The notes under the pieces are model-generated. The model made no database searches, was not told the origin of the DNA, and saw only the letters and a list, made by a program, of their open reading frames with translations. This document shows, piece after piece, positions 8,899-17,573 of a DNA stretch of 64,000 nucleotides; position 1 is the first letter of the stretch; each line of letters starts with the position of its first letter. This DNA comes from Wolinella sp052170135 (GTDB lineage Bacteria > Campylobacterota > Campylobacteria > Campylobacterales > Helicobacteraceae): the NCBI GenBank assembly GCA_052170135.1, contig JBQNBC010000002.1:62001-126000 (forward strand). Direction: 5' to 3'. Position numbers and translations under genes: made by a program.

Positions 8899-8904
8899 AT
8901 TATG
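8899..8904 (-). promoter_or_regulatory. -10 box (CATAAT) for the porin
   Basis: The minus strand reads GTCATAATTTTG 21 bp before ATG 8878. It lies between the hemC terminator and the porin, as expected for a monocistronic porin promoter. Confidence 0.35.
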
Positions 8905-8941
8905 ACACTGACTATTGTATTCTGCAAATATAAAATGTAAA

Positions 8942-8974
8942 TTAAAAAACTATTCCTAGAATATTATTCTGGAA
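8942..8974 (-). terminator. Rho-independent terminator of the hemC operon
   Basis: Two bases after the hemC stop the minus strand folds as TTCCAGAAT-aat-ATTCTAGGAA (one bulged A), followed by TAGTTTTTT. It is the clearest intrinsic terminator in the window and separates hemC from the porin promoter. Confidence 0.75.
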
Positions 8975-8976
8975 TA

Positions 8977-9912
8977 TTATTTAAAAGCCATCTCCTCAGC
9001 ACGCTTCAAAAGCTCACGTGCACCACGAGACACGAGCCGTTCAGCTAGCTCCCTACCTAGATTGGTCGCTGAACTCTTCTCAGCGCTCAGTCTCTCGCGT
9101 AGTGCCTCACTCCCATCTGGTAGCCCCACCATCACCTCGAGATACAAAACATCACCTTTAAGAACAGCATTTGCACCAATAGGCACTTGACATCCACCCT
9201 CAAGCACTCTTACAAACTCCCTTTCGGCATTTGTTTCGATTCTCGCCTGCTCATTATCAAGAATCTGCGTAAGCTTAAAAGCCTCACTCCCCTCTTTGCA
9301 TTCGATTCCTAATGCTGCCTGCCCCATTGCTGGGATCATTAGCGATGTATCAATTGGTATCACATACTTTACCTCACCCCATAAATCAAGACGATTCACA
9401 CCAGCAGTCGCCAGGATAATAGCATCAAAATCGCCATCTTTTAGTCGCTTGATTCGTGTCTGGACATTGCCACGTAGACTCTCTGTATCTAGATCGCTTC
9501 GAATAGACTTTATCTGCATTGAGCGACGTAGCGATGTCGTACCTACTTTTGCACCAAGTGGTAGACTCTCAAGTGAAGCATATTTATCGCTCAAAAAACA
9601 GTCACGCACATCCTCTCGTTCCGTAACAGCAGAGATAACCAAGCCATCTACAAGCTCCACAGGAACATCTTTTAGCGAATGCACTGCCAAATCAATCTCG
9701 CCATTTAACAAAAGCTCCTCGAGCTCCTTTGTAAAAAGCCCTTTCCCTCCAACTTTAGCTAATGGCACATCTAGGATTTTATCTCCTTTGGTTTTTACTA
9801 TTTTAAGCTCAACACTAAGTCCACTATGTAACCGCTCTAGTTCATTTTTTACATATTCCGCCTGCCACAGTGCTAGCAAGCTTCCGCGCGTTCCTATGAT
9901 TAGTTTTTTCAA
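8977..9912 (-). CDS. hemC: Porphobilinogen deaminase (hydroxymethylbilane synthase)
   Basis: Joins four porphobilinogens to hydroxymethylbilane in haem synthesis. The 311-aa length is normal. Motifs: IGTRGSLLALWQAEYV (N-terminal), VHSLKDVP, GTTSLRR, LRGNVQTRI, and LEGGCQVPIGA with the Cys that carries the dipyrromethane cofactor. It is the last gene of the proS-fxsA-hemC run and overlaps fxsA by 4 nt. hemA, the committed step of the same pathway, lies two genes upstream. A terminator follows the stop. Confidence 0.97.
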   Translation of the reverse strand: MKKLIIGTRGSLLALWQAEYVKNELERLHSGLSVELKIVKTKGDKILDVPLAKVGGKGLFTKELEELLLNGEIDLAVHSLKDVPVELVDGLVISAVTEREDVRDCFLSDKYASLESLPLGAKVGTTSLRRSMQIKSIRSDLDTESLRGNVQTRIKRLKDGDFDAIILATAGVNRLDLWGEVKYVIPIDTSLMIPAMGQAALGIECKEGSEAFKLTQILDNEQARIETNAEREFVRVLEGGCQVPIGANAVLKGDVLYLEVMVGLPDGSEALRERLSAEKSSATNLGRELAERLVSRGARELLKRAEEMAFK

Positions 9913-10346
9913 TCCTTATCCTTTTTATCTCTCTCTATAACTTCAACGTCAATAACACAGTCAATGCTACACTTACCGCGTCTATTGCCACGTTTATGAC
10001 CATGCTCTTTATGTGGGTTAAACAGTCTAAAAATACGCCCACCGAAAATACCAAACTGCATTAATATTCCAAATAAATCACCGAGCAACCCGGGCAAAAT
10101 GAGAAAAATTGCACCAAGAATCTTCAGAACACCTGCGCTCACAAATTCACCATGGCTAAGTCTCCCATCTCTTAGCATCGAAAATGTATCAGCGAATGAG
10201 TATTTGAGATTTAGTAAAATTGTAATACCCACAAATGCACTCAAAACGATCTCAAAAAAGAGTGCGATCGCGCCCAATTCTTCGCCTATATGAAGTGTAA
10301 AAAGCACCTCAAGAAGCAAATAAAGAATAAAGAATAGTTTAATCAT
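9909..10346 (-). CDS. fxsA: FxsA family membrane protein
   Basis: Small inner-membrane protein (145 aa) of the FxsA family, named for an E. coli protein whose overexpression relieves phage T7 exclusion by F. Three to four hydrophobic segments are visible, with the family motif LKILGAIFLILPGLLGDLFG and a charged, His/Lys/Arg-rich tail. It overlaps hemC and proS by 4 nt on each side. Cellular role unknown. Confidence 0.8.
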   Translation of the reverse strand: MIKLFFILYLLLEVLFTLHIGEELGAIALFFEIVLSAFVGITILLNLKYSFADTFSMLRDGRLSHGEFVSAGVLKILGAIFLILPGLLGDLFGILMQFGIFGGRIFRLFNPHKEHGHKRGNRRGKCSIDCVIDVEVIERDKKDKD

Positions 10347-12130
10347 TTTGACTTACTAACAGAAGAAACGATGCCATTTTCTACATCATCTTCAAGTGTA
10401 CCACCAATGTATTCAGTGCAAATATCCCAAACTCTCGCCAGCGCATTTTCTGCGCGCACTACCTCTTTTTCTAACATTTTGCGTCGCACGATCTCGATAT
10501 TTCCATCAGCGATTCCCTTGCCTATTATTACTGCACTTGGGAATCCAATCAACTCAAAATCTGCCATTTTTGAGCCAAATCTCTCATCTCTATCGTCTAG
10601 CAATACTGGTACTTTTCGATTCTTAAGTGAATTATAGAGCCACTCGGCAAACTGCATTTGCGTGGAATCCTTAATATTTGAGACGATTATCACCGAGTAA
10701 AATGGTGCACTCTCATGCGTCCATATGCAGCCACGCTCATCGTGATTTTGCTCAATAATAGCTGCTAAAAGTCTTGTTATGCCAATCCCATAGCAACCCA
10801 TAACAAGCGGCTGGCTCTTGCCATCTCTATCAAGGAATCGCGCACTAAGAGGCTCAGAATATCGCGTTCCAAGTTGGAAAATATGCCCTACTTCAATACC
10901 TTTTGTGTAGCTCAAATTCCCGCCACAGCACGGACATTTATCACCCTCTTCTACCTGCGTAATATCGCGATAAACAAGCCCTTCAAATTCACTCAAGTCA
11001 ACCCCAATGAAATGATAATCAAGCTCGTTTGCACCAGTGATTAGATTTCTAGCATCTTTTAACTCAGAGTCAAAAACAATATGTTCTGCGCCAGTTAAAT
11101 TCCTAAGTGCATAAGGTCCTATAAATCCACTCAAAACACCAGCGCGCTCTAGCTCCTCTTTGCTAGCATCAAGCAACTCATTTGCACCAATAGCATTGCA
11201 TGCCTTGACTTCTTGCAAAGAATCGCACCCGCGCAAGAAGAAAAAAGCAAGCCCGATTCTTCCACCATCAAATAGAGCTTTTTTCACAACTGCTTTCATC
11301 GTGTAGTATGGATCGATTTTAAAAAACTCTGCCAAGGCATCAATGGTGCACACACCCGGTGTCTTAAACTTCGCAAACTGAGCCGTTGGGGCATCTGCAT
11401 CACATGTCTTTGGTGTACGCTTTGCTGCCTCGATATTTGCTGCATACTCACAAGAATCGCATACGACAATCGTATCCTCGCCACTATCAGCAAGCACCAT
11501 AAACTCCTTGCTCCCACTCCCGCCAATAGCACCACTATCAGCTTCCACTGCACGGAATCGCAACCCAAGTCGTGTAAAGATTCTTCGATATGTTACTTCC
11601 ATGTTATTAAACTCGCGTACCAAATCTTCTTGAGAATCGTGGAAGCTGTATCCATCCTTCATGATAAACTCTCTCGAGCGCATAATCCCAAATCGAGGAC
11701 GTATCTCATCGCGAAACTTGACATGCATCTGATAGAGATGTAGCGGCAGTTGTTTATAGCTTTTTACATAGCCTTTAGCGAGCTCAACCACCATCTCTTC
11801 GTGTGTAGGACCGAGGACAAAGTCATTATTCTTACGGTCTTTAAAGCGCAAAAGCTCTTTGCCATACTTCTCAAATCGTCCCGATTCTTTCCATAGTTCC
11901 GCAGGTGTAACAAACCCAAGCATAACTTCATGTGCACCAGAAGAATCCATTTCCTCTTTGACTATGCGCTTGATATTATCCAAGACGCGCTTGCCAAGTG
12001 GTAAAAAGTTGTAGATTCCGCTTCCAACCTGTTGGATAAACCCTCCACGAATCAAATATTCATGGCTCTTTAGCGTCGCATCTTTTGGAATTTCCTTTAG
12101 TGTTGGTGCAAAAAATTTTGAAAATCTCAT
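10343..12130 (-). CDS. proS: Prolyl-tRNA synthetase, bacterial type
   Basis: Charges tRNA-Pro. The 595-aa length and architecture are those of the bacterial class with an editing insertion: class II motif 1 (GSGIYNFLPLGKRVLDNIK), motif 2 (KFRDEIRPRFGIMRSREFIMKDGYSF in part), an insertion domain at about 225-390 that hydrolyses Ala-tRNA-Pro, motif 3 (VMGCYGIGITRLLAAI) and a C-terminal anticodon-binding domain. Overlaps fxsA by 4 nt and follows hemA by 4 nt. Confidence 0.97.
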   Translation of the reverse strand: MRFSKFFAPTLKEIPKDATLKSHEYLIRGGFIQQVGSGIYNFLPLGKRVLDNIKRIVKEEMDSSGAHEVMLGFVTPAELWKESGRFEKYGKELLRFKDRKNNDFVLGPTHEEMVVELAKGYVKSYKQLPLHLYQMHVKFRDEIRPRFGIMRSREFIMKDGYSFHDSQEDLVREFNNMEVTYRRIFTRLGLRFRAVEADSGAIGGSGSKEFMVLADSGEDTIVVCDSCEYAANIEAAKRTPKTCDADAPTAQFAKFKTPGVCTIDALAEFFKIDPYYTMKAVVKKALFDGGRIGLAFFFLRGCDSLQEVKACNAIGANELLDASKEELERAGVLSGFIGPYALRNLTGAEHIVFDSELKDARNLITGANELDYHFIGVDLSEFEGLVYRDITQVEEGDKCPCCGGNLSYTKGIEVGHIFQLGTRYSEPLSARFLDRDGKSQPLVMGCYGIGITRLLAAIIEQNHDERGCIWTHESAPFYSVIIVSNIKDSTQMQFAEWLYNSLKNRKVPVLLDDRDERFGSKMADFELIGFPSAVIIGKGIADGNIEIVRRKMLEKEVVRAENALARVWDICTEYIGGTLEDDVENGIVSSVSKSK

Positions 12131-12134
12131 CTAT

Positions 12135-13439
12135 TTACCCCTCTCTTTTTTGCGTAGTGTCATACTCACATCTATACCTATCCAGCATCATCCCATCTCC
12201 TTCAATATCAAATAGGAGCTTTACAGCTTCAACTATAGTGTCGGCCTTAGGCTCTTCGGCGATCTCTTTTAGTTTCATGGTTGGATGATGAAGAAATGTA
12301 TTAAACGCGCTGTGTAGAATCTTCTCTATGTTTTTTTCGTATTCCCTAGGTAAGAATCCTTTGCTAATAGCACGATTTACCTCTTTAAGCGAAGCTACCT
12401 TTGCCTGCTCTCGCATAGCCTTGATGATAGGATCAATATTTAGCGATTGTAGCCATTTATAAAACTCCTGCGTGCATTGCCCGATAATTCCATACGCCTT
12501 TTTCGCTTGCTCCTCGCGTAAAGAGATATTTTTATTGACAATATCTTGAAGATCATCGACTGCATAAATTCTAACTAGCTCGCTATCGATTGGCTCAATA
12601 TCGCGTGGGACAGCTAGATCAAACCAATATCGCACGTAATTTTTTGGCTCGATCATATCCTTTGTAATAACCGTGTGTGGCGCACCAGTTGCGCTAAATA
12701 GAAGCTTGTGATTATTTATTAACTCTGCGATTTTCGAAAAGCTCTCAACTTTGACCATGCCATCAAACTCACGTGCAAAGTCCTCTGCCTTGCTTCTGTC
12801 GCGATTTATCAAAATTACATTACAGCCAAGCGTGCTCAAGTGTCGAATTATTAACTGACTCATCTCGCCAAGCCCAACTACAAGCGCAGTATAACCGCCT
12901 AAATCTCCCAGAATATCCTTTGCTTTTGATACAGATACAGAGGCTACCGAGACTGGATTCTTTGAAATTTCCGTATAATTTCTGACGCTTGCTGCGCATT
13001 TAAAGGCAAAATGCATAGCACGAGAAAGTTTTTGGGCGCAGAATCCCAAGTCGTAAGCAAACTTAAATGCACTCTTTAGTTGCCCAGCAATTTGTGTTTC
13101 TCCAACCACTAGGCTATCTAAGCTACTGCAAACGCAAAATAGATGGTGAATTGCACCCATATCCTCATAGACATCGGCACGCTCTTCTAGCTCTTCTTTT
13201 GCAATTCCTGAGTGTTCGACGAGCTTCTCTAGCAGAAATTCATTTGCCTTTTGTCTATCTTTTACACTCAAAATAAACTCGACGCGATTACACGTAGAGA
13301 GAAGTATTCCCTCATTTATAAATTTATTTGTAACAAGTGAATGCAAAAATGCCTCGCTCTTTATGGCATCAAATGCAAGTCTCTCACGCGTGGCAATATC
13401 TGTGTTTTTGTGAGAATAGCTAATGATTAGGTAATGCAT
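12135..13439 (-). CDS. hemA: Glutamyl-tRNA reductase
   Basis: Reduces Glu-tRNA to glutamate-1-semialdehyde, the first committed step of haem synthesis by the C5 route. 434 aa. The catalytic Cys is in LLSTCNRVEFI near residue 50. An NADPH-binding domain (VVGLGEMSQLIIRHL) and a C-terminal dimerisation helix follow. Its ATG overlaps the upstream prenyltransferase stop as TAATG. Confidence 0.97.
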   Translation of the reverse strand: MHYLIISYSHKNTDIATRERLAFDAIKSEAFLHSLVTNKFINEGILLSTCNRVEFILSVKDRQKANEFLLEKLVEHSGIAKEELEERADVYEDMGAIHHLFCVCSSLDSLVVGETQIAGQLKSAFKFAYDLGFCAQKLSRAMHFAFKCAASVRNYTEISKNPVSVASVSVSKAKDILGDLGGYTALVVGLGEMSQLIIRHLSTLGCNVILINRDRSKAEDFAREFDGMVKVESFSKIAELINNHKLLFSATGAPHTVITKDMIEPKNYVRYWFDLAVPRDIEPIDSELVRIYAVDDLQDIVNKNISLREEQAKKAYGIIGQCTQEFYKWLQSLNIDPIIKAMREQAKVASLKEVNRAISKGFLPREYEKNIEKILHSAFNTFLHHPTMKLKEIAEEPKADTIVEAVKLLFDIEGDGMMLDRYRCEYDTTQKREG

Positions 13440-14347
13440 TAAAACTCTCTTTCTATCATTTCTAGCATAATCTTTTCAAGATTCTCGCAGCCATACTCTT
13501 TTATACGAGATATAGCCTCCTCTCCAAGGCTTCTTGCAAGCGAAAAAGCCCTCTTGAGCGCACCAGTTTCGACCATTTTGGAGTATATCCACGCACTATC
13601 GCTCGCATCTATCTCTCTGCCAAAATAACTCTGCAGCCGCTCTCTATCATAAGAATTTAACTTCTCCCAAAGATATATGTAAGGCAATGTAGTTTTTCCT
13701 TCGCGGAAGTCACTAAGCGCTGGCTTTCCAAGCTTTGAAGAATCCTGTGTAATATCAAGTAAGTCATCAATAATTTGAAACGCCAAACCTAGATTCTTGC
13801 CATAGATTCTAAATACCTCACGTTCCATGCCAGCAAGAATCGCTGCTGCTTCCGCACTTGCCTCAATGAGAGATGCTGTCTTATCATAAATCATCTTCAT
13901 ATAGCGTTCAGAATCTGAATTAAAAGCCTCGCTCATCTTCACATCGCTAAGCTCTCCGCTACTTAGGCGCACAACTGCATTAGATACCACGCGTGCCACA
14001 TCTAAATCTAGATTTGCTAGCTCAAAAAATGCCTTTGAGTAGAAAATATCTCCAAGCATGATGGCATTTTTATCGCCAAAAGTAGTGTTTATGGATGGAT
14101 TCCCGCGTCGAGTTGTTGCGTCATCTATTACATCATCATGCAGAAGTGATGCGCTCTGTATCATCTCGATAATTGCACATAGTCGCTCACTTTTCTCGCC
14201 CTCTCCAGCTATCGCTAAAATAAGCTTACTACGCAACATCTTGCCACGTGTGAGACCTTTAGACATCTGCAACGCCTCATTGCTGCCAACCTCTAAAAGC
14301 CACGCCAAAACCTGAGAATTAATACGCTCTAAAGCCGACACTGCCAA
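13439..14347 (-). CDS. ispB: Long-chain trans-polyprenyl diphosphate synthase
   Basis: Builds the isoprenoid side chain of menaquinone (302 aa). The first Asp-rich motif DDVID is at 71-75 in LLHDDVIDDATTRRG and the second in FQIIDDLLDITQD near 195-205. A small residue (Ala66) lies five positions before the first motif, a feature of long-chain enzymes. Chain length (octaprenyl or hexaprenyl) is inferred. It overlaps the preceding gene by 29 nt. Confidence 0.88.
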   Translation of the reverse strand: MAVSALERINSQVLAWLLEVGSNEALQMSKGLTRGKMLRSKLILAIAGEGEKSERLCAIIEMIQSASLLHDDVIDDATTRRGNPSINTTFGDKNAIMLGDIFYSKAFFELANLDLDVARVVSNAVVRLSSGELSDVKMSEAFNSDSERYMKMIYDKTASLIEASAEAAAILAGMEREVFRIYGKNLGLAFQIIDDLLDITQDSSKLGKPALSDFREGKTTLPYIYLWEKLNSYDRERLQSYFGREIDASDSAWIYSKMVETGALKRAFSLARSLGEEAISRIKEYGCENLEKIMLEMIEREF

Positions 14348-14747
14348 CCTTTCCTTGATTTATCATCTTAAAATCCTTGCCACCATCATGAATGTAAAAT
14401 TTAAGCTTTGCAATTTTTGTATCTCGCCTAAAATCCTTAAAAACTAGCCATAAATAAGGATATGAATACACTCTTGGCTCTGGCGCAAAGAGTGGCAATC
14501 TAAAGCTATCGCGCTCATAGTCATTATACAAAATAAACTGATGGACAAATCCATCATACTTTAGATGCATGACAAGTCCCTCGTTTTTATATAGCGTCCA
14601 GCGAAAAAATATCTCTCGGATATAGTCTTTTTGCTTCAAAGCAATTTTATAAACCTCATCTTTGCCCAACTCCACCTCGCCCTGAAACTTCCAGTCGTTT
14701 GCCAAAATTAGAGAACAAAACAGTAGAGTAAGCACAAAAAATCTCAT
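14319..14747 (-). CDS. Conserved periplasmic protein of unknown function
   Basis: A 142-aa protein with a clear signal peptide (MRFFVLTLLFCSLILA). The rest is rich in aromatic residues and beta-strand-like. It occupies the position of H. pylori HP0241, between the polyprenyl synthase and a DUF2018 gene. No catalytic motif was recognised. Translationally coupled to both neighbours. Confidence 0.75.
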   Translation of the reverse strand: MRFFVLTLLFCSLILANDWKFQGEVELGKDEVYKIALKQKDYIREIFFRWTLYKNEGLVMHLKYDGFVHQFILYNDYERDSFRLPLFAPEPRVYSYPYLWLVFKDFRRDTKIAKLKFYIHDGGKDFKMINQGKVGSVGFRAY

Positions 14748-14750
14748 ATT

Positions 14751-15002
14751 CTACTCATTTTGTGAGAGGATGCGACCCATAGATTCTATAGCCAGGCTAC
14801 CAGAGCGCATCTTGAGCTTAGATTTTATATCTATATCTTTTAGTTTTTCACAAAAATCAGGAATCTCATCGCTAGCAAGCTCAAATAGCGCTAATCGCTC
14901 CAAAAGGTATAAAAGTTCCGCGCGAGCGAGTGTCTGACTAGCGTTAAATAGCACATCTAGCCATTTTTCCTCTGGCGTCCCCTCGAAAATATCGTAATCC
15001 AA
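14751..15002 (-). CDS. DUF2018 family protein (HP0242-like)
   Basis: An 83-aa helical protein resembling H. pylori HP0242 end to end as I remember it: FEGTPEEKWLDVLFNAS near the start, LLYLLERLALFEL in the middle, and SMGRILSQNE at the C-terminus. HP0242 is known structurally as an intertwined, knotted homodimer; its function is unknown. It is 3 nt upstream of the periplasmic gene and 8 nt downstream of sodB. Confidence 0.8.
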   Translation of the reverse strand: MDYDIFEGTPEEKWLDVLFNASQTLARAELLYLLERLALFELASDEIPDFCEKLKDIDIKSKLKMRSGSLAIESMGRILSQNE

Positions 15003-15010
15003 GCTGCCTC

Positions 15011-15640
15011 CTAGCCATGAAGTATATTTATGTAGCGCTTTGTGGATTCTACCCCATATCTCAGCGCAGAATCGTAATTTTTAACCACAAAATCCCAATT
15101 AATAGATGCCCAAAATTTCTCTAAGTAGGCTGGACGTGCATTTCTAAAGTCGACATAATATGCATGTTCCCATACATCGCACACAAGCAGAGGAATTTGT
15201 CCAGCACTCAAAGGTGTAAGTGCATTTGAAGTCTGAATAATCTCTAGCTCGCCTTTATCAAGCACTAGCCACGCCCAACCAGAGCCAAAAAGTGTCGTGG
15301 CCGTCTTTAAAAATGCTTCTTTAAATGCATCTGCACTGCCAAATTTCTTATCTATCACACCGAGTAAATCCCCAGATATCGCGCTATTACAGGCGCCTAT
15401 GCAATCCCAGTAAAAGTCGTGGTTAAAAACCTGCGCTGCGTTGTTAAAGATTCCTCCGCTTGACTTTTGAATGATCTCAAAAAGCCCATAATTTGCAAAT
15501 TCACTATCTTTTATTAGGTTGTTTAGATTGTTTACATAAGTCGCATGATGTTTGCCATGATGATATGCAAGCGTTTCCTCAGAGAGAAACCCAGCTACAT
15601 TCTTTGCTTCAAACGGAAGTGTACGAAGTGTAAAAGTCAT
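15011..15640 (-). CDS. sodB: Superoxide dismutase, iron type
   Basis: Converts superoxide to peroxide and oxygen in the cytoplasm. Start chosen at ATG 15640 (MTFTLRTLPF) because AAGGAG lies 5 bases upstream and the family begins there; an in-frame ATG at 15676 would add 12 untypical residues. 209 aa. Metal ligands are visible in AYHHGKHH, FNHDFYW and CDVWEHAYY. The NNAAQVFNH context has the Gln typical of Fe-SODs rather than the Gly-His context of Mn-SODs. Confidence 0.95.
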   Translation of the reverse strand: MTFTLRTLPFEAKNVAGFLSEETLAYHHGKHHATYVNNLNNLIKDSEFANYGLFEIIQKSSGGIFNNAAQVFNHDFYWDCIGACNSAISGDLLGVIDKKFGSADAFKEAFLKTATTLFGSGWAWLVLDKGELEIIQTSNALTPLSAGQIPLLVCDVWEHAYYVDFRNARPAYLEKFWASINWDFVVKNYDSALRYGVESTKRYINILHG

Positions 15641-15790
15641 TTTTTCTCCTTTAAGAATTTTGAAAATCTTACCCAACCAGATTACGAGACTAGCTTAAGT
15701 ATGCACTAGATGGATTTGCAAGTTTTAGATTTTTTTGCATATTCAAGAATATAAAAAGTAGAAAGAATACTTCTTAAATAGCAGGAACGC

Positions 15791-15812
15791 TTCCTCGACA
15801 TTAGTCGAGGAA
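15791..15812 (-). terminator. Stem-loop downstream of the DUF3373 gene
   Basis: Perfect 9-bp inverted repeat TTCCTCGAC-atta-GTCGAGGAA. It lies about 60 bp beyond the stop of the DUF3373 gene, after the AGAATC stem-loop at 15836-15862. No T-run follows, so its terminator role is tentative. Confidence 0.45.
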
Positions 15813-15835
15813 ACTAAAATACGGAGCATTTGAAG

Positions 15836-15862
15836 TTAGATTCTCATCAGTAAAGAATCTAA
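15836..15862 (-). terminator. Inverted AGAATC pair just after the DUF3373 gene
   Basis: TTAGATTCT-catcagtaa-AGAATCTAA is a perfect 9-bp stem with a 9-nt loop, 10 bp past the stop at 15873. It contains one copy of the window-wide hexamer on each arm. It probably acts as a 3' stem-loop for the minus-strand gene. Confidence 0.5.
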
Positions 15863-15872
15863 ATGATCAAAA

Positions 15873-17420
15873 TCAATAGCGATAGCGGAATGCTACACGC
15901 AAATCACTTGCCTTCTCTACTGGATCTGGCATCATACCACCACTCATAATACTCATAGCCAGTGCATCGCCCATGCTCATAGGTGCGCCATCATCACCAA
16001 AGAATGCATTACTACCAGTATAGTCATATTTGATATGTGTAAATCGCACATCCATAGTAAGTGTATCTTTACCAATTAGTGGTTGATAGTAATAGACTTC
16101 CCACGCATTTCCGCGAGTTGCAATTTTTGAGCCAATGACAGTATCCTCGCCATAGGTCACAGGACGCCAGTATTTACTACCACGATTCCACTCAATTCCG
16201 ATTCTTCCCTTTTCGCTAAGCATAGCTGGTATCTGTACTCCAGCATACCATGAGTAGCCACGCTTAGATTCTGTACTGCCTAGCATACTCATGCCACTTC
16301 GTGGAGCAGTCCTACTAAATGCCCAGCTGACGAATGCCTTTGTATCATCCAAAAAGTCACTCCAGCCATCACCAACTCCATCTGCGCCAAGTGTGATAGC
16401 ACCACCACTCCAGTTGCCAACATCGCGGAAATTTGGTGTGCTACTTTGAGCTGCCATAAAGTTGCTAAACGAACTACTAGCCTTAAATGCACCCCATGCT
16501 GCCATATTGCTTTGCATATCTTGCATTGTGTAGCCAATTAGGTTGTTTGCCCATGCGAAATTCGTAAAGACAGTATATTGCCCATCATCATACGGAACAA
16601 ATATAAAGCCCATCATATCGATATCGCTGTGCAACTCTCTATCCTTAGTGTATGGCGTGCCTGCGTTATCTTTGGAGAATCTAGACTTAGCATTTGTCAA
16701 ACCTCGACCTAGGCATAGTTTTAGATACATACCAGTGACATCTGTTAGCTTATCAAGGTCAAATTTAAAGCTTGCTCCATCAAACTCGACATTGATAAGA
16801 TGTGAAGCAGGCGAATTTGGCTGATCTCCTTCGCGTAAATTCAACGGATAGCCACCAAATGATGGTCGTCGCCCAACGCTCGCGGTAAATGGCATAACAT
16901 CATTGCTATTGCGATATAGAAAATATGCTTGGCGCACTTTTAACGTATTATCTATTGCGTTTTCGTTTGTAATCCAATCAAAATTGCTAAATCCAGGGTT
17001 TATGTTGCTTTGTGAGTGATTTGCCGTATCACCAAAAGCCTTGTTGTAGGCAAGATCGCCGAAGAATGATAGATTATCAGTGGGAGCATATTTCATACCG
17101 AGAATCAAACGATTACTCATAAAGTCTCGATTCTTTGATTTTGCACCGCTTGCGTGCTTATACTGAATGCTATCGATGGTATAGCGATAGTCTGCGCTAA
17201 ACTTTATATTATCGCCAGCTGTCACCTTTTTAATAGCACTAAGCTCTTTTTTCATACCCTCTACATTTGCGTTTTTAACAGTCGCTTTTAACTCATTTAG
17301 TTCGGCTTTTAGCGCAGCGAGCTCCTTTGCCAAATCTGCTGAAGAATCAGAAGCTGAAGCAACTGTAGAAGCCAACGCACTCGCTAAAATAAGCGATAAG
17401 CTCATACTTTTACTATACAC
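15873..17420 (-). CDS. DUF3373 family outer-membrane beta-barrel protein
   Basis: A 515-aa protein with a signal peptide (about 1-23), then a short Ala/Leu/Glu-rich coiled coil (about 28-70, ELAALKAELNELKATVKN) and a long barrel region ending in DLRVAFRYRY, a C-terminal aromatic for outer-membrane insertion. This coiled-coil-plus-barrel layout matches Campylobacterota DUF3373 proteins, whose substrate is unknown. It is divergent from the rhodanese gene across about 150 bp, suggesting shared control. Confidence 0.75.
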   Translation of the reverse strand: MYSKSMSLSLILASALASTVASASDSSADLAKELAALKAELNELKATVKNANVEGMKKELSAIKKVTAGDNIKFSADYRYTIDSIQYKHASGAKSKNRDFMSNRLILGMKYAPTDNLSFFGDLAYNKAFGDTANHSQSNINPGFSNFDWITNENAIDNTLKVRQAYFLYRNSNDVMPFTASVGRRPSFGGYPLNLREGDQPNSPASHLINVEFDGASFKFDLDKLTDVTGMYLKLCLGRGLTNAKSRFSKDNAGTPYTKDRELHSDIDMMGFIFVPYDDGQYTVFTNFAWANNLIGYTMQDMQSNMAAWGAFKASSSFSNFMAAQSSTPNFRDVGNWSGGAITLGADGVGDGWSDFLDDTKAFVSWAFSRTAPRSGMSMLGSTESKRGYSWYAGVQIPAMLSEKGRIGIEWNRGSKYWRPVTYGEDTVIGSKIATRGNAWEVYYYQPLIGKDTLTMDVRFTHIKYDYTGSNAFFGDDGAPMSMGDALAMSIMSGGMMPDPVEKASDLRVAFRYRY

Positions 17421-17573
17421 ATTATCCCCTTTTTGTTAGTGATGGTTTCAAAAACAGAAAATAATATATATTTATTTCTTACGCATAATTGAATTATTCT
17501 TTTTTTAAGGAATTAATCTTTTTTATCTTAATACAATGCCATGCGTATTAACATGAATTATGGAGGTCTTATT